Source of the DNA: Luteococcus japonicus
Lineage (GTDB): Bacteria > Actinomycetota > Actinomycetes > Propionibacteriales > Propionibacteriaceae
Assembly: GCF_003752415.1 (NCBI RefSeq)
Contig: NZ_RKHG01000001.1
Span: 1,054,001 to 1,118,000 of the forward strand
DNA: 64,000 nucleotides
Direction of reading: 5' to 3'
Shown: positions 18,681 to 27,517 of the stretch, piece by piece
Numbering within the stretch: position 1 is the first letter of the stretch
Layout: every line of letters begins with the position of its first letter
Position numbers and translations under genes: made by a program
The notes under the pieces: generated by a model
Seen by the model: the letters and a program-made list of their open reading frames with translations, nothing else
Told to the model about the DNA's origin: nothing
Databases searched by the model: none

Positions 18681-20813
18681 TCAGAAGACGGTCAAGGCCT
18701 GCGGGAAGTGACAGGCCACCTCCTGGTCCGCTCCCTGCACGTGCAGGTCGGGGCGCTCCTGCGAACACCGCTGCTGCTGCGTCTGGTCCAGGGTCCTGAA
18801 CTTCGGGCAGCGGGTGTGGAAGGGGCATCCCGACGGCGGATTGGCCGGGCTGGGCAGGTCTCCGGTGAGCACGATCCGGTCCCGCTGGCGTTCCTTGGCC
18901 GGATCGGGCACGGGGATGGCCGAGAGCAGCGCTTGGGTGTACGGATGCTGCGGGGCGTCGAAGACGTCGTCCACGTCACCGATCTCCACGATGTGCCCCA
19001 GGTACATCACCGCCACGCGGGTGGCGATGTGCCGCACTACGGAGAGGTCGTGCGCCACGAACAGGTAGCTCAGGCCCAGCTCGGTGCGCAGCTGCTCCAG
19101 CAGGTTGAGCACACCGGCCTGGATGGACACGTCCAGGGCGCTGACCGGCTCGTCCAGCACCAGCAGCTTCGGCTCCAGTGCCAGTGCGCGGGCGATGCAG
19201 ATGCGCTGGCGCTGACCTCCGGAGAAGTTGCGCGGGTATCGGTTGGCATGGGCAGGCTCCAGGCCGACGAGCTTCATCAGGTCTCGAATGTGGCCGGGGA
19301 TCATGTCCTTGGGATAGCCGTTGTACTTCAGCGGCTCGGCGAGGATGTCGGAGACGGGCATTCGTCCGTCCAACGAGGCCATCGGGTCCTGGAAGACCAC
19401 CTGAAGGTCCTCACGGACCGTCTTGCGATCCGCCCTGCCGAGCGTGGCGACATCCTTGCCCAGCACCACCACCTTGCCGCTCTCCGGGGCCTTGAGGCCG
19501 AGGATGCTCATGATGGTGGTGGTCTTGCCGCAACCGGACTCCCCCACCAGTCCGAGGGTCTCACCCGCCCGGATGTCCAGATCGATGGTGTCCACGGCAT
19601 GCACAGTGCCCACGCGACGCTTGAAGACGGCGCCCTTGGTCAACGGGAAGGTCTTGACCAGGCCTTCGACCCGCAGCACCTCCTCACGCTGCTCGCGGGG
19701 AACGCCCGCCAGTTCATGGGGCCGGACCCTTGGAATCGGGTAGATGTCCGCGTAGCCCAGCTTCCCGTCGATGATCCGCTGCACCTTGACGCAGGCCGCT
19801 TGGTGGTCGGGATTGTCCGTGGCACACAGTTCCGGCTCACCCGCACGGCACTCCTCGGAGACCATCGGACAGCGAGGGCCGAAGGGGCAGCCCGGAGGCA
19901 GCGCCAGCAGGGACGGTGGGTTGCCCTCGACGGGGGTCAGCATCTCGTCGCGGCTCATGTCGGGCCGCGGCAGGGAGCCGAGCAGGCCGATGGTGTACGG
20001 CATCCGGGTGCGGTAGAAGATGTCGTCCACGCTGCCGGCCTCGACGATCCGCCCGGCGTACATGACGGCCACCTGGTCCGCCATGCCGGCCACCACGCCC
20101 AGGTCGTGGGTGATCATCACGACGGCGGCATTGGTCTCGCGCTGGGCCACCTTGAGCAGGTCGATCACCTGCGCCTGGATGGTGACGTCGAGGGCCGTGG
20201 TGGGCTCGTCGGCGATGATCACGTCCGGATTGTTCGCAATGGCCATGGCAATCACGACGCGCTGACGCATGCCGCCACTGAACTCATGCGGGAAGGCCTT
20301 GATCCGCACCTCGGGATTGGGGATGCCCACCATCCGCAGCAGTTCGAGAGCCCGCTCGTGTGCGGCCTTGTCATCCATCTTGCTGTGGATCTGCAGCGCC
20401 TCGATGATCTGGTCACCGATGGTGTAGACGGGTGTCAGCGCGCTCAGCGGATCCTGGAAGATCATCGCGACCTTGCGGCCGCGGACATTGCTCATCCAGT
20501 TGTCACTGCGGCCGATCAGCTCGGTGCCGTGCAGCGTCACCGAACCGTCGATCCTGGCATTCTCGTCCAGCAGGCCCATCACGGCCATCGACGTGACCGA
20601 CTTGCCCGAGCCGGACTCACCGACGATGGCGAGTACCTCGCCGGAGTCCACCTCCAGGTTGACTCCGCGCACGGCGTGCACGACGCCGTCCTCGGAGGGA
20701 AAGCGCACGTTCAGGTCGCGGATCTGCAGGGCCGGCACCCCGGCACGCGCCTCGGGAACCGCCTTGTCGTCATTGCGCGGGCTTTCGACGGGGCTGGTTG
20801 CGGCGTGGCTCAT
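18681..20813 (-). CDS. Fused double ATPase of a peptide ABC transporter (OppD-OppF type)
   Basis: 710 residues containing two complete ABC modules. Module 1: Walker A GESGSGKS at 65-72, signature FSGGMRQRV, Walker [12 protein letters not shown], switch His in MITHDLG, then a Cys-rich oligopeptide-type tail (GCPFGPRCPMVSEEC---ELC---AAC). Module 2: Walker A GESGCGKTT near 425-433, signature [12 protein letters not shown], Walker [12 protein letters not shown], His in FVAHDLSV, and a second Cys tail (GCPFHTRCPKF---RC---ACH). One chain thus replaces the two ATPases seen in the neighbouring transporter. Its ATG overlaps the upstream permease stop by 4 bp. Confidence 0.95.
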   Translation of the reverse strand: MSHAATSPVESPRNDDKAVPEARAGVPALQIRDLNVRFPSEDGVVHAVRGVNLEVDSGEVLAIVGESGSGKSVTSMAVMGLLDENARIDGSVTLHGTELIGRSDNWMSNVRGRKVAMIFQDPLSALTPVYTIGDQIIEALQIHSKMDDKAAHERALELLRMVGIPNPEVRIKAFPHEFSGGMRQRVVIAMAIANNPDVIIADEPTTALDVTIQAQVIDLLKVAQRETNAAVVMITHDLGVVAGMADQVAVMYAGRIVEAGSVDDIFYRTRMPYTIGLLGSLPRPDMSRDEMLTPVEGNPPSLLALPPGCPFGPRCPMVSEECRAGEPELCATDNPDHQAACVKVQRIIDGKLGYADIYPIPRVRPHELAGVPREQREEVLRVEGLVKTFPLTKGAVFKRRVGTVHAVDTIDLDIRAGETLGLVGESGCGKTTTIMSILGLKAPESGKVVVLGKDVATLGRADRKTVREDLQVVFQDPMASLDGRMPVSDILAEPLKYNGYPKDMIPGHIRDLMKLVGLEPAHANRYPRNFSGGQRQRICIARALALEPKLLVLDEPVSALDVSIQAGVLNLLEQLRTELGLSYLFVAHDLSVVRHIATRVAVMYLGHIVEIGDVDDVFDAPQHPYTQALLSAIPVPDPAKERQRDRIVLTGDLPSPANPPSGCPFHTRCPKFRTLDQTQQQRCSQERPDLHVQGADQEVACHFPQALTVF

Positions 20814-21745
20814 GCTTGGCCTCCGGACTTCGAGGACGGATCAATGGCGTCGCGCAGGGCGTCGCCGATGAAGTTGACAGACAGCAGGGTCAGCACCAGC
20901 ACGGTGGCGGGTGCCAGGAAGACCCAGGGGAAGGTGGTGGCCTGCTGGGTGCCCTCACCGATCAGGGTGCCCAGCGAGGTGTCGGGGGCCTGGACACCGA
21001 AGCCGAAGAAGCTCAGCGCCGTCTCGCTCATGATCGCGCCCGCCACGGCGAGGGTGGCATCGATGATCAGGAAGGACGAGATGTTCGGGATGACGTGCTT
21101 GGTGATGATCACCCAGGACGGCACGTTCATGAACTTCGCGGCATTGACGTAGTCAAGGTTCACCACGCTGAGCGTCATGGCGCGCACCACACGGGAGCTG
21201 ATCATCCAGCTGAAGGCCACCAGGAGAAGGATGAAGAGCCAGGTTGCCCCCTTGTGTCCACCGGTGTTCTGGCTGAGGATGGCGATCATCAGGAAGGACG
21301 GGATCACCAGCATCAGGTCGATGATCCACAGGATGGACTTCTCCACGCGCCCGCCGAAGAAGGCAGCAGACGCGCCGATCAGGGAGGCAAGGCAGGTCTG
21401 CAGCAGCGCGACGCTGAAGCCGATGATGAGGGACTTGCGCAGCCCCTCCATCGTCATCGCGAAGACATCACGACCGCCCTGGGTGGTGCCGAACCAATGC
21501 AGGTTCGACGGCGGCGAGAGGAACCACTCGCTGTCCACGTCATCGAACTTCCACTGCCCGATGTGCGGGCCGACGAGGGCCAGCAGCACGATCAGGGAAA
21601 GCCCGACCACACCGATCTTGGCGCCGAGAGGGCGCCAGAAGCGCTTGAGGATCAGCCGGCCTCGGGAGAGGTGCTTCTCGTCATTCTTGGCGGCCTCGTC
21701 CACCACCTCGGGGGTTGAGGGGGCCTCGGGAAGAAGATTGCTCAT
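20810..21745 (-). CDS. Peptide ABC transporter permease, DppC type, second system
   Basis: 311 residues. A cytoplasmic N-terminal stretch is followed by predicted membrane helices. The FGTTQGGRDVFAMTM segment near 91-105 matches the FGTD-xGxD signature of DppC proteins with Asp replaced by Thr at one position. The EAA loop is present before the last helices, although less typical than in the first system. It lies 9 bp after the DppB-type gene and overlaps the fused ATPase gene by 4 bp (ATGA). Confidence 0.93.
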   Translation of the reverse strand: MSNLLPEAPSTPEVVDEAAKNDEKHLSRGRLILKRFWRPLGAKIGVVGLSLIVLLALVGPHIGQWKFDDVDSEWFLSPPSNLHWFGTTQGGRDVFAMTMEGLRKSLIIGFSVALLQTCLASLIGASAAFFGGRVEKSILWIIDLMLVIPSFLMIAILSQNTGGHKGATWLFILLLVAFSWMISSRVVRAMTLSVVNLDYVNAAKFMNVPSWVIITKHVIPNISSFLIIDATLAVAGAIMSETALSFFGFGVQAPDTSLGTLIGEGTQQATTFPWVFLAPATVLVLTLLSVNFIGDALRDAIDPSSKSGGQA

Positions 21746-21754
21746 GCCAGGCTC

Positions 21755-22738
21755 CTAGCTGGTGCGCACGCGCGGGTCGATGGCGGCGATCAGGATGTCG
21801 GACAGCAGGGCGCCGGTCAGCACGCAGACGCCGGAGAAGGCGACGACGGCCGCGGTGCCGTTGATGTCCTGGGCGGTGATCGAGTCCACCGAGTAGGCGC
21901 CCATGCCGTGCCAGCCGTAGATCCGCTCGGTCATCGCGGCACCCGTGAAGACCAGCGCGACGCTGAAGGCGAAGTAGGTGGCCATCGGGATGATGGCATT
22001 GCGCAGGGCGTGGTGACGGATGGCCTTGGCCTTGCGCAGGCCCTTGGCCCGGGCGGTGCGGACATAGTCGGCGCCCAGCGTGTCCAACATCAGGTTGCGC
22101 TGGTAGCGGGAGTAGGAAGCCATCTGCATCAGGGACAGGGACAGTGTCGGGAGGACCAGGTGCTGCATCCGGTCCATCAGCCCGGCACCGAAGTACTCGC
22201 CGTGCTGCCCCGTTTCACCAATGAACTCGAAGATGGGCATCCCCGCGGCCGTGTTGACCCAGGTGGCGACCATCTGCAGACTCGGGGCGAGCACCAGCAC
22301 CGGCGTCGAGATGAGCAGCAGCGCGAAGAAGGAGATGATCCGGTCGGCCTTAGAGTACTGGCGCACGGCGGACCAGGCGCCGATGACCACGCCGCCGATG
22401 ATGCCCAGCGCGGTGCCGATGGTCATCAGCCTCAGCGACACCCAGACCTTGGTGCCCATCAGCTCGTTGATGGAGTCGCCCTTGGGGGTGAAGCCCCAGT
22501 TCCAGTCCCCGAAGACCATCTTCAGCCAGCGGCTGTAGCGCAGCAGGGGCGAAGTCTCGGGGTTGATGTTGTAGTTCGTCAGCGTGGCATTGACGGCAGC
22601 CCGGTTCAGGCTGGGGTTCGTCCAGTCGAAAGCCTGGCGCGGGTCCATCGACACCGAGGCCAGGATGAAGGCCAGGGAGACAGCGATGAACAGCAGGAGG
22701 ACGTAGTTGGCAAGACGTCGAAGCAGAAAGCGAAGCAC
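21755..22738 (-). CDS. Peptide ABC transporter permease, DppB type, second system
   Basis: 327 residues with six predicted helices, beginning with the usual MLRFLLRRLANY start. The coupling loop reads ARAKGLRKAKAIRHHALRN. It is the first gene of the minus-strand locus permease-permease-fused ATPase-binding protein. A good promoter lies 55 bp upstream, and an IS3-family element lies beyond that promoter. Confidence 0.94.
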   Translation of the reverse strand: MLRFLLRRLANYVLLLFIAVSLAFILASVSMDPRQAFDWTNPSLNRAAVNATLTNYNINPETSPLLRYSRWLKMVFGDWNWGFTPKGDSINELMGTKVWVSLRLMTIGTALGIIGGVVIGAWSAVRQYSKADRIISFFALLLISTPVLVLAPSLQMVATWVNTAAGMPIFEFIGETGQHGEYFGAGLMDRMQHLVLPTLSLSLMQMASYSRYQRNLMLDTLGADYVRTARAKGLRKAKAIRHHALRNAIIPMATYFAFSVALVFTGAAMTERIYGWHGMGAYSVDSITAQDINGTAAVVAFSGVCVLTGALLSDILIAAIDPRVRTS

Positions 22739-22792
22739 GGACGTCCTTTCTGTGAATGCGGGGTGCCCCGGGCTGTCCCCTGTCGCGTGGCA

Positions 22793-22821
22793 ACATTGCC
22801 GCCTGCGTCAGGCCCCGTCAA
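22793..22821 (-). promoter_or_regulatory. Candidate promoter of the second peptide transporter locus
   Basis: On the minus strand: -35 TTGACG (22816-22821), 17 bp, -10 CAATGT (22793-22798), 55 bp before the permease ATG. The insertion sequence begins just upstream, so the promoter itself appears intact. Confidence 0.45.
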
Positions 22822-22911
22822 GCGTGGCGCTACCCCGCTTGGTGTCTTTTGTCGAAAAAAATGCGTGCGTCCCTGATTGGCAAGCTGGTTGTGAGTCAGG
22901 GAGGTGCCGTG

Positions 22912-23292
22912 ATGATTGAGCAGCGGACCGCGAGGGAGCGGGCGGAGTTGGTGGCTGAGTACTTGGTGTTGCCGCAGGGGTCGAAGGGGCGGTGGCTGGA
23001 TGAGCATGGGGTTTCCCAGCGGCGGATGCAGTCGTGGCGTCGGCAGTACTTGTATGGGGACTTGGAGTTGGGGTTGGAGCCTCGCGATACTGCGCGTATG
23101 AGTGCCACGGATGGGGCGGAGTTCGCCCGGTTGAAGGCGCAGTTGGCCATCGAGCGTCAGGCTCGTGAGGAAGAGGCGCGGCAGGCTCGGGAGCAGATCG
23201 AGTCGTTGACCCGGGCCAATGATGCGTTGGGAAAAGCTATCGGGCTCTTGCAGCAGCTGTCCGTCAGGCAGGGGCCCACCAACGGCGAGTGA
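22912..23292 (+). CDS. IS3-family transposase OrfA (DNA-binding subunit)
   Basis: 126 residues from ATG 22912 (a GTG directly before it at 22909 is an alternative), with a GGGAGGT ribosome-binding site. The N-terminal half has a helix-turn-helix-like part (WLDEHGVSQRRMQSWRRQYL). The C-terminal half is a charged coiled coil rich in Glu, Arg and Ala (about residues 65-110), as usual for OrfA. The stop overlaps the OrfB start as GTGA, with OrfB in the -1 frame. Confidence 0.82.
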   Translation: MIEQRTARERAELVAEYLVLPQGSKGRWLDEHGVSQRRMQSWRRQYLYGDLELGLEPRDTARMSATDGAEFARLKAQLAIERQAREEEARQAREQIESLTRANDALGKAIGLLQQLSVRQGPTNGE

Positions 23293-24362
23293 CGGGGCAG
23301 GTCAGCGCCGAGCAGGAGCGGTTCTTGGCGGCCGAACAGGCGCTGGTGGACGACCTGCGCCAGGCGGGTTGGAGCCTGCGGCGATCGTTGTCGGTGATCG
23401 GGTTGTCGCGTTCGTCGTGGCACTACCGCAGTCATCCCCGTCCCGGGATCGCCAGCCCGACACCACACCGGGGGCGGGCCTACCCGAACCGGGTCGGGGA
23501 GCAGGACCAGCAGCGCATCATCGGCCTGTTGCGCTCGGCGGCGCAGCAGGGAATCAGCGCGTATCAGGCGTGGTTCGACGCGTTGGACGCCGGGGATCCG
23601 GTGGCGTCGTTGTCGACCTGGTACCGCATCGCCCGCGCCGAACGGATCCGTTGCACCACTGCTCGACGTTCCCGCAAGCGCTCGTCGGCGATGCCGCAGT
23701 GGCATGCCACCGGCCCCAACCAGGTGTGGTGCTGGGACATCACCAAGCTGCCCGGCCGGTACAAGGGCCAATGGTTCAACCTGTATGCCGTCATTGACGT
23801 GTTCTCCCGCCGGATCATGGCTTGGCGTGTCGAGGACTGCGAGGATGACCAGCTGGCTGCCGACATGTTCACCACCGCATTCACCACGCACGGCGTCCAT
23901 CCCCGCATCGTCCACTCCGATGGAGGTCCGTCGATGATGTCCGACGAACTCGCCCGCGTGTTCCGCGCGATGGGCATCACCCGCTCCCGCAACCGGCCGC
24001 GGGTCTCCAACGACAACCCCCACATGGAGTCATGGTTCAAGACCGCGAAGTACCACCGTGACTGGCCCGGATACTTCACCGACCTCGACGCCGCCCGGTC
24101 TTGGGCCGCACGTCGGGTCACCGACTACAACCAGCACCACGCCCACTCATCCCTGGCCGGCCACACGCCCCAGTCGGTTCACGACGGCACCTGGCACCAG
24201 GTCCACCACCGACGCCAAGCCACTCTTGAGGCCCTCGCCCACCGATATCCCCAACGATTCACTCAGCCACCCCACCTGGCCACACCACCCGCACATGCCT
24301 GGCTCAACCCCGACGGCATCCTCGACGAGCAAACCCGCCGCGAGTGTCTCCACACAGGTTGA
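23289..24362 (+). CDS. IS3-family transposase OrfB (DDE catalytic subunit)
   Basis: 357 residues. The retroviral-integrase-type DDE triad is complete: Asp in WCWDIT, Asp in VHSDGG, and Glu in HMESWFK, with exactly 35 residues between the second Asp and the Glu, the IS3 spacing. A C-terminal tail of about 65 residues rich in His and Pro follows the core, making it longer than classic OrfB (about 280-300). GTGA overlap suggests coupled re-initiation; I saw no A6G slippery site for a fused OrfAB. The gene appears intact. Confidence 0.88.
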   Translation: MTGQVSAEQERFLAAEQALVDDLRQAGWSLRRSLSVIGLSRSSWHYRSHPRPGIASPTPHRGRAYPNRVGEQDQQRIIGLLRSAAQQGISAYQAWFDALDAGDPVASLSTWYRIARAERIRCTTARRSRKRSSAMPQWHATGPNQVWCWDITKLPGRYKGQWFNLYAVIDVFSRRIMAWRVEDCEDDQLAADMFTTAFTTHGVHPRIVHSDGGPSMMSDELARVFRAMGITRSRNRPRVSNDNPHMESWFKTAKYHRDWPGYFTDLDAARSWAARRVTDYNQHHAHSSLAGHTPQSVHDGTWHQVHHRRQATLEALAHRYPQRFTQPPHLATPPAHAWLNPDGILDEQTRRECLHTG

Positions 24363-24464
24363 CAGCTTCCGCGTCCTCACACACAGTGAAGGATTCACTC
24401 AGTGGAACGAGACAATTCGACCAGTCTGCTCGTTCCACGATGCGACGGCCGCTGGAAATGGACG

Positions 24465-24502
24465 AAGCGGGACAGCAACACCTCAGTGTCACTGCCCCGC
24501 TT
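24465..24502 (-). terminator. Terminator hairpin downstream of rplO
   Basis: On the minus strand a 17-bp stem (all positions pair when G-U is allowed) with loop UGAG, starting 16 bp after the rplO stop. There is no U-tract. It marks rplO as the true end of the spc transcript here. Confidence 0.75.
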
Positions 24503-24518
24503 AGTCATCAGGCCTGGC

Positions 24519-24959
24519 TCACAGCTCCGTGACGGAACCGCCGGCCCTCTCGATCTTCTCCTTGGCCGACCCGGTGAACGCGTCGGCGCTCACCTGGACG
24601 GCAACCTGGATGTCGCCATTGCCCAGCACCTTGACGAGACGTCCCTTGCGGACGGCACCCTTGGCGACAAGATCCTCGACGCTGACGGCACCCCCCTCGG
24701 GGAAGAGCTCGGCGATGGTGCCGACATTGACAACCTGGAATTCCGTGCGGAAGGGGTTCTTGAAACCCTTGACCTTCGGCAGACGCATGTGCATCGGCAT
24801 CTGGCCACCCTCGAAGTTCTCGGGGACGTTCTTCCGCGCGCCGGTACCCTTGGTACCGCGACCGGCAGTCTTGCCCTTCGAGCCCTCACCACGACCCACA
24901 CGGGTCTTGGCGGTCTTGGCTCCGGGAGCAGGACGCAGGTGATGAACCTTCAACGCCAT
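24519..24959 (-). CDS. rplO: Ribosomal protein L15
   Basis: 146 residues from ATG 24959. The glycine-rich N-terminus ([20 protein letters not shown]) and the [12 protein letters not shown] motif near 50-61 are typical of L15, a late-assembling 50S protein. It is the last gene of the spc operon and lies one base after the rpmD stop. Normally secY follows immediately; here a terminator and an IS element follow. Confidence 0.97.
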   Translation of the reverse strand: MALKVHHLRPAPGAKTAKTRVGRGEGSKGKTAGRGTKGTGARKNVPENFEGGQMPMHMRLPKVKGFKNPFRTEFQVVNVGTIAELFPEGGAVSVEDLVAKGAVRKGRLVKVLGNGDIQVAVQVSADAFTGSAKEKIERAGGSVTEL

Positions 24960-24960
24960 G

Positions 24961-25143
24961 TCACTCAACCTCTTCCACAGCAACCAGGTGCTGCACGGTC
25001 TTGACCATTCCGCGGATCTCGGGACGGTCCTCCTTCACGACGACATCGCCGATGCGCTTCAGGCCCAGCGTACGCAGGGTGTCGCGCTGGTTCTGCTTGC
25101 CGCCGATGCCGGACTTCATCTGGGTCACCTTCAGGCGTGCCAT
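24961..25143 (-). CDS. rpmD: Ribosomal protein L30
   Basis: 60 residues, the normal length for bacterial L30, with the family pattern [21 protein letters not shown] and LGLKRIGD. It is a 50S subunit protein. The ATG overlaps the rpsE stop (TGATG), and one base separates its stop from rplO. Confidence 0.96.
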   Translation of the reverse strand: MARLKVTQMKSGIGGKQNQRDTLRTLGLKRIGDVVVKEDRPEIRGMVKTVQHLVAVEEVE

Positions 25144-25742
25144 CAGTTGGACACTCCTTCCTTGCGAGCCTTGAGCAGGGCGGCCGGGGCAACGTCCTCG
25201 ACGGACTTGCCGCGACGCTTCGCGATCTGCTCGGGCTCCTCGAGGCCCTGAAGTGCCTCAACGGTGGCGTGCACCACATTGATGGCATTGGGCGAACCCA
25301 AGGACTTGGCCAGGATGTCGTGGATACCGGCGCACTCGAGCACGGCGCGCACGGAGCCACCGGCGATCACACCGGTACCGGGCGACGCCGGACGCAGCAT
25401 GACGACGCCAGCCGCCTTCTCACCCTGGACGGGATGGGGAATGGTCCGCTGGACCATCGGCACCTTGAAGAAGTGCTTCTTGGCCTCCTCGACGCCCTTG
25501 GCGATCGCCGCGGGCACCTCCTTGGCCTTGCCGTAGCCGACACCCACGGTGCCCTCGCCGTCGCCCACCACAACCAGTGCGGTGAAGCTGAAGCGACGGC
25601 CGCCCTGGACCACCTTGGCGACGCGGTTGATGGCAACCACGCGCTCCAGGTACTGCGACTTCTCTTCCTGCTGCTTGCCGTTGCCTCGGCGGTCCTCACG
25701 ACCCCGACGCTCGCCGCCTGCGCGGCGCTGAGTTTCACTCAT
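25143..25742 (-). CDS. rpsE: Ribosomal protein S5
   Basis: 199 residues. The conserved body starts near residue 30 ([23 protein letters not shown]) with the [18 protein letters not shown] loop, the site of spectinomycin-related changes in S5, which looks wild type. It acts in decoding fidelity and mRNA unwinding in the 30S subunit. The first 28 residues are an Arg/Gly/Glu-rich low-complexity extension absent from E. coli S5 and common in actinobacteria. The stop overlaps the rpmD start. Confidence 0.97.
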   Translation of the reverse strand: MSETQRRAGGERRGREDRRGNGKQQEEKSQYLERVVAINRVAKVVQGGRRFSFTALVVVGDGEGTVGVGYGKAKEVPAAIAKGVEEAKKHFFKVPMVQRTIPHPVQGEKAAGVVMLRPASPGTGVIAGGSVRAVLECAGIHDILAKSLGSPNAINVVHATVEALQGLEEPEQIAKRRGKSVEDVAPAALLKARKEGVSN

Positions 25743-25765
25743 CGTCTTTTGCCTTTCAGTCGTGA

Positions 25766-26149
25766 TCAGAACCCGAGGCCAGCCTCGCGCGCGGCGTCAG
25801 CCAGCGCGGCGATGCGGCCGTGGTACTTGTTTCCAGCGCGGTCGAAGACCACGTTCTCGACGCCAGCGGCCTTCGCGCGCTCGGCGATCAGCTCGCCGAC
25901 CTTTGCAGCCTTGGCAGACTTGTCGCCCTGTGCACCGCGCACGGCAGCCTCCATGGTCGAGGCCGACGCCAGGGTGTGACCCTGGACATCGTCGATGACC
26001 TGGACGCCGATGTGACGGGCAGAGCGGGTGACGACCAGGCGCGGACGCTCGGCCGAACCGTGGATCTTCTTGCGGCCGCGAGCCTGACGACGCAGACGCG
26101 ACGCGGTCTTCGGGGCCAGTCCCTTGCGGACTGCCAGAGAGATACCCAT
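25766..26149 (-). CDS. rplR: Ribosomal protein L18
   Basis: 127 residues from ATG 26149; a GTG at 26155, overlapping the rplF stop as GTGA, is an alternative that adds two residues. The basic N-terminus ([14 protein letters not shown]) and the [20 protein letters not shown] and [11 protein letters not shown] segments identify L18, which binds 5S rRNA in the 50S central protuberance. It sits between rplF and rpsE in classical spc order. Confidence 0.95.
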   Translation of the reverse strand: MGISLAVRKGLAPKTASRLRRQARGRKKIHGSAERPRLVVTRSARHIGVQVIDDVQGHTLASASTMEAAVRGAQGDKSAKAAKVGELIAERAKAAGVENVVFDRAGNKYHGRIAALADAAREAGLGF

Positions 26150-26151
26150 GG

Positions 26152-26694
26152 TCACTTACCAGCCTTTCCGACCTTGCGGCGAACGTTCTCGCCGGCGTAA
26201 CGCACACCCTTGCCCTTGTACGGCTCGGGCTTGCGAAGCTTGCGGATGTTGGCCGCAACCTCGCCGACAACCTGCTTGTCGATGCCCTGGACGCTGAACG
26301 CGGTGGGCTTCTCGACGGCGAAGGTGATGCCCTCGGGGGCATCGATGATGACCGGGTGCGAGAAACCGAGCGCAAACTCGAGCTGCTTCGGGCCCTTGGC
26401 CATGACGCGGTAACCAACGCCGACGATCTCGAGCTTCTTCTCGTAGCCCTCGGTGACACCGATGACCATGTTGCTCACCAGGGTGCGGGTCAGGCCGTGC
26501 AGCGAGCGACTCTCGCGCTCGTCGTTGGGACGAACGACCTCGATCTGGCCGTCGTCATTCTTCTGGATCTTGATCGGCTCGGGAACGACGTGGGTCAGGG
26601 TGCCCTTGGGACCCTTCACCTCGACATTCTGGCCGTCGAGCTTGACCTCGACACCGGACGGGACGGTGATCGGGAGCTTGCCAATGCGTGACAT
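26152..26694 (-). CDS. rplF: Ribosomal protein L6
   Basis: 180 residues. The start MSRIGKLPI and the C-terminal signature region [14 protein letters not shown] are diagnostic of L6, near the sarcin-ricin loop of the 50S subunit. There are two alpha/beta repeats as in the family. It lies 28 bp after rpsH. Confidence 0.97.
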   Translation of the reverse strand: MSRIGKLPITVPSGVEVKLDGQNVEVKGPKGTLTHVVPEPIKIQKNDDGQIEVVRPNDERESRSLHGLTRTLVSNMVIGVTEGYEKKLEIVGVGYRVMAKGPKQLEFALGFSHPVIIDAPEGITFAVEKPTAFSVQGIDKQVVGEVAANIRKLRKPEPYKGKGVRYAGENVRRKVGKAGK

Positions 26695-26722
26695 TCAAAT
26701 TCTCCTTATCAGTCTCGTCGGA

Positions 26723-27130
26723 TCACCAGACGTAGGCGAGGACTTCGCCGCCCACGGACTTGGCATGTGCCTGGCTGTCGGTCATCAGGCCCTGCGAGGT
26801 GGAGATGATGGCGATACCCATCCCACCCAGGACCTTGGGGAGCGCGTTCGACTTGGCGTACACGCGCAGGCCGGGCTTGCTGATACGGCGGATACCGGCC
26901 AGCGAACGCTTGCGGTCATCGCCGTACTTCAGGGTCAGGGTCAGGGTCTTGCCGACCTCGCCCTCACCCGGCTCGGTGACCTCGAAGTCACTGATGTAAC
27001 CCTCCACCTTGAGGATCTCGGCGATTCCCACCTTGATCTTCGAGTGCGGCATGGAGGTCGAGTCGTGGAACGCCTGGTTGGCGTTGCGCAGACGGGTCAG
27101 CATGTCTGCGATCGGATCAGTCATTGTCAT
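26723..27130 (-). CDS. rpsH: Ribosomal protein S8
   Basis: 135 residues. The [16 protein letters not shown]-terminus and the C-terminal [12 protein letters not shown] segment are typical of S8, a primary 16S rRNA binder and, in E. coli, the translational repressor of the spc operon. It starts at 27130 (MTMTD, the usual actinobacterial start). The preceding 190-bp gap after rpsN, with two hairpins, is unusual for this operon. Confidence 0.97.
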   Translation of the reverse strand: MTMTDPIADMLTRLRNANQAFHDSTSMPHSKIKVGIAEILKVEGYISDFEVTEPGEGEVGKTLTLTLKYGDDRKRSLAGIRRISKPGLRVYAKSNALPKVLGGMGIAIISTSQGLMTDSQAHAKSVGGEVLAYVW

Positions 27131-27234
27131 GGCTGTGCACTACTTTCTCGCGACGGTTTCAGGCCCGGGTACACCCAGACATGACCTTTCGCGCTTTGTC
27201 CCGGCCGGACGGCCAGGGAGTTCTCGGGGCAGGT

Positions 27235-27296
27235 CGCTCGCTCTTGCGAGCGCCTGCATGGTGCGCCGACGGCGGGGGTCTCCCCCGCCGTCGGCG
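27235..27296 (-). promoter_or_regulatory. Tandem hairpins in the rpsN-rpsH gap
   Basis: Two perfect inverted repeats: a 15-bp stem with 3-nt loop at 27264-27296 and a 7-bp stem with 4-nt loop at 27235-27252. They lie in the 190-bp gap inside the spc operon, after rpsN and 105 bp before rpsH. Possible roles are partial termination, RNA processing, or a binding site for a ribosomal protein repressor such as S8. There is no U-tract. Confidence 0.6.
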
Positions 27297-27320
27297 ACAG
27301 GTTTCAACGCGTCGCGTCGA

Positions 27321-27506
27321 TCACCAGGACGACTTGGTCACGCCGGGCAGTTCGCCCTTGTGAGCCATCTCGCGCAGGCACACGCGGCACAGACCGAACT
27401 TGCGGTAGACCGACTTCGGTCGGCCGCACTTCTGGCAACGGGTGTAGGCGCGCACGCCGAACTTGGGGGTACGCGACTGCTTGACCTTCAGAGCTGTCTT
27501 CGCCAT
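27321..27506 (-). CDS. rpsN: Ribosomal protein S14, zinc-binding type
   Basis: 61 residues, the short zinc-ribbon form. Cysteines occur as CQKC (24-27) and CRVC (40-43), all four ligands present, so this is the Zn-containing C+ version of S14, which functions in the 30S head. A zinc-independent paralogue might exist elsewhere but not in the window. It follows rplE by 11 bp. Confidence 0.97.
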   Translation of the reverse strand: MAKTALKVKQSRTPKFGVRAYTRCQKCGRPKSVYRKFGLCRVCLREMAHKGELPGVTKSSW

Positions 27507-27517
27507 GGGTCAGCGCC

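Larger units (their letters stand above)
22860..24400 (+). mobile_element. IS3-family insertion sequence (ends not resolved)
   Basis: Two overlapping transposase genes of the IS3 type fill about 1.5 kb between rplO and the second peptide transporter. I could not identify convincing terminal inverted repeats or a target duplication by eye, so the limits given are approximate: the left end must lie between 22822 and 22905, the right end between 24363 and about 24460. A 10-bp inverted repeat (24402-24411 and 24429-24438) lies just past the transposase and may belong to the element. Confidence 0.75.

Noticed and set aside
18564-21152. Long plus-strand open frame (862 codons) antisense to the fused ATPase gene
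   Set aside because: Shadow of a conserved ABC ATPase; no signal or motif of its own.
23270-23292. Programmed -1 frameshift producing a fused OrfAB transposase
   Set aside because: OrfB is in the -1 frame, but there is no A-rich slippery site; a GTGA overlap explains OrfB translation.
22739-24518. Genomic island or prophage around the IS element
   Set aside because: No integrase, tRNA attachment site or phage genes; codon use and GC of the flanking transporters match the rest of the window.
26150-26155. GTG start of L18 two codons upstream of the ATG
   Set aside because: Possible by GTGA coupling, but the ATG at 26149 gives the usual L18 start; kept as an alternative.
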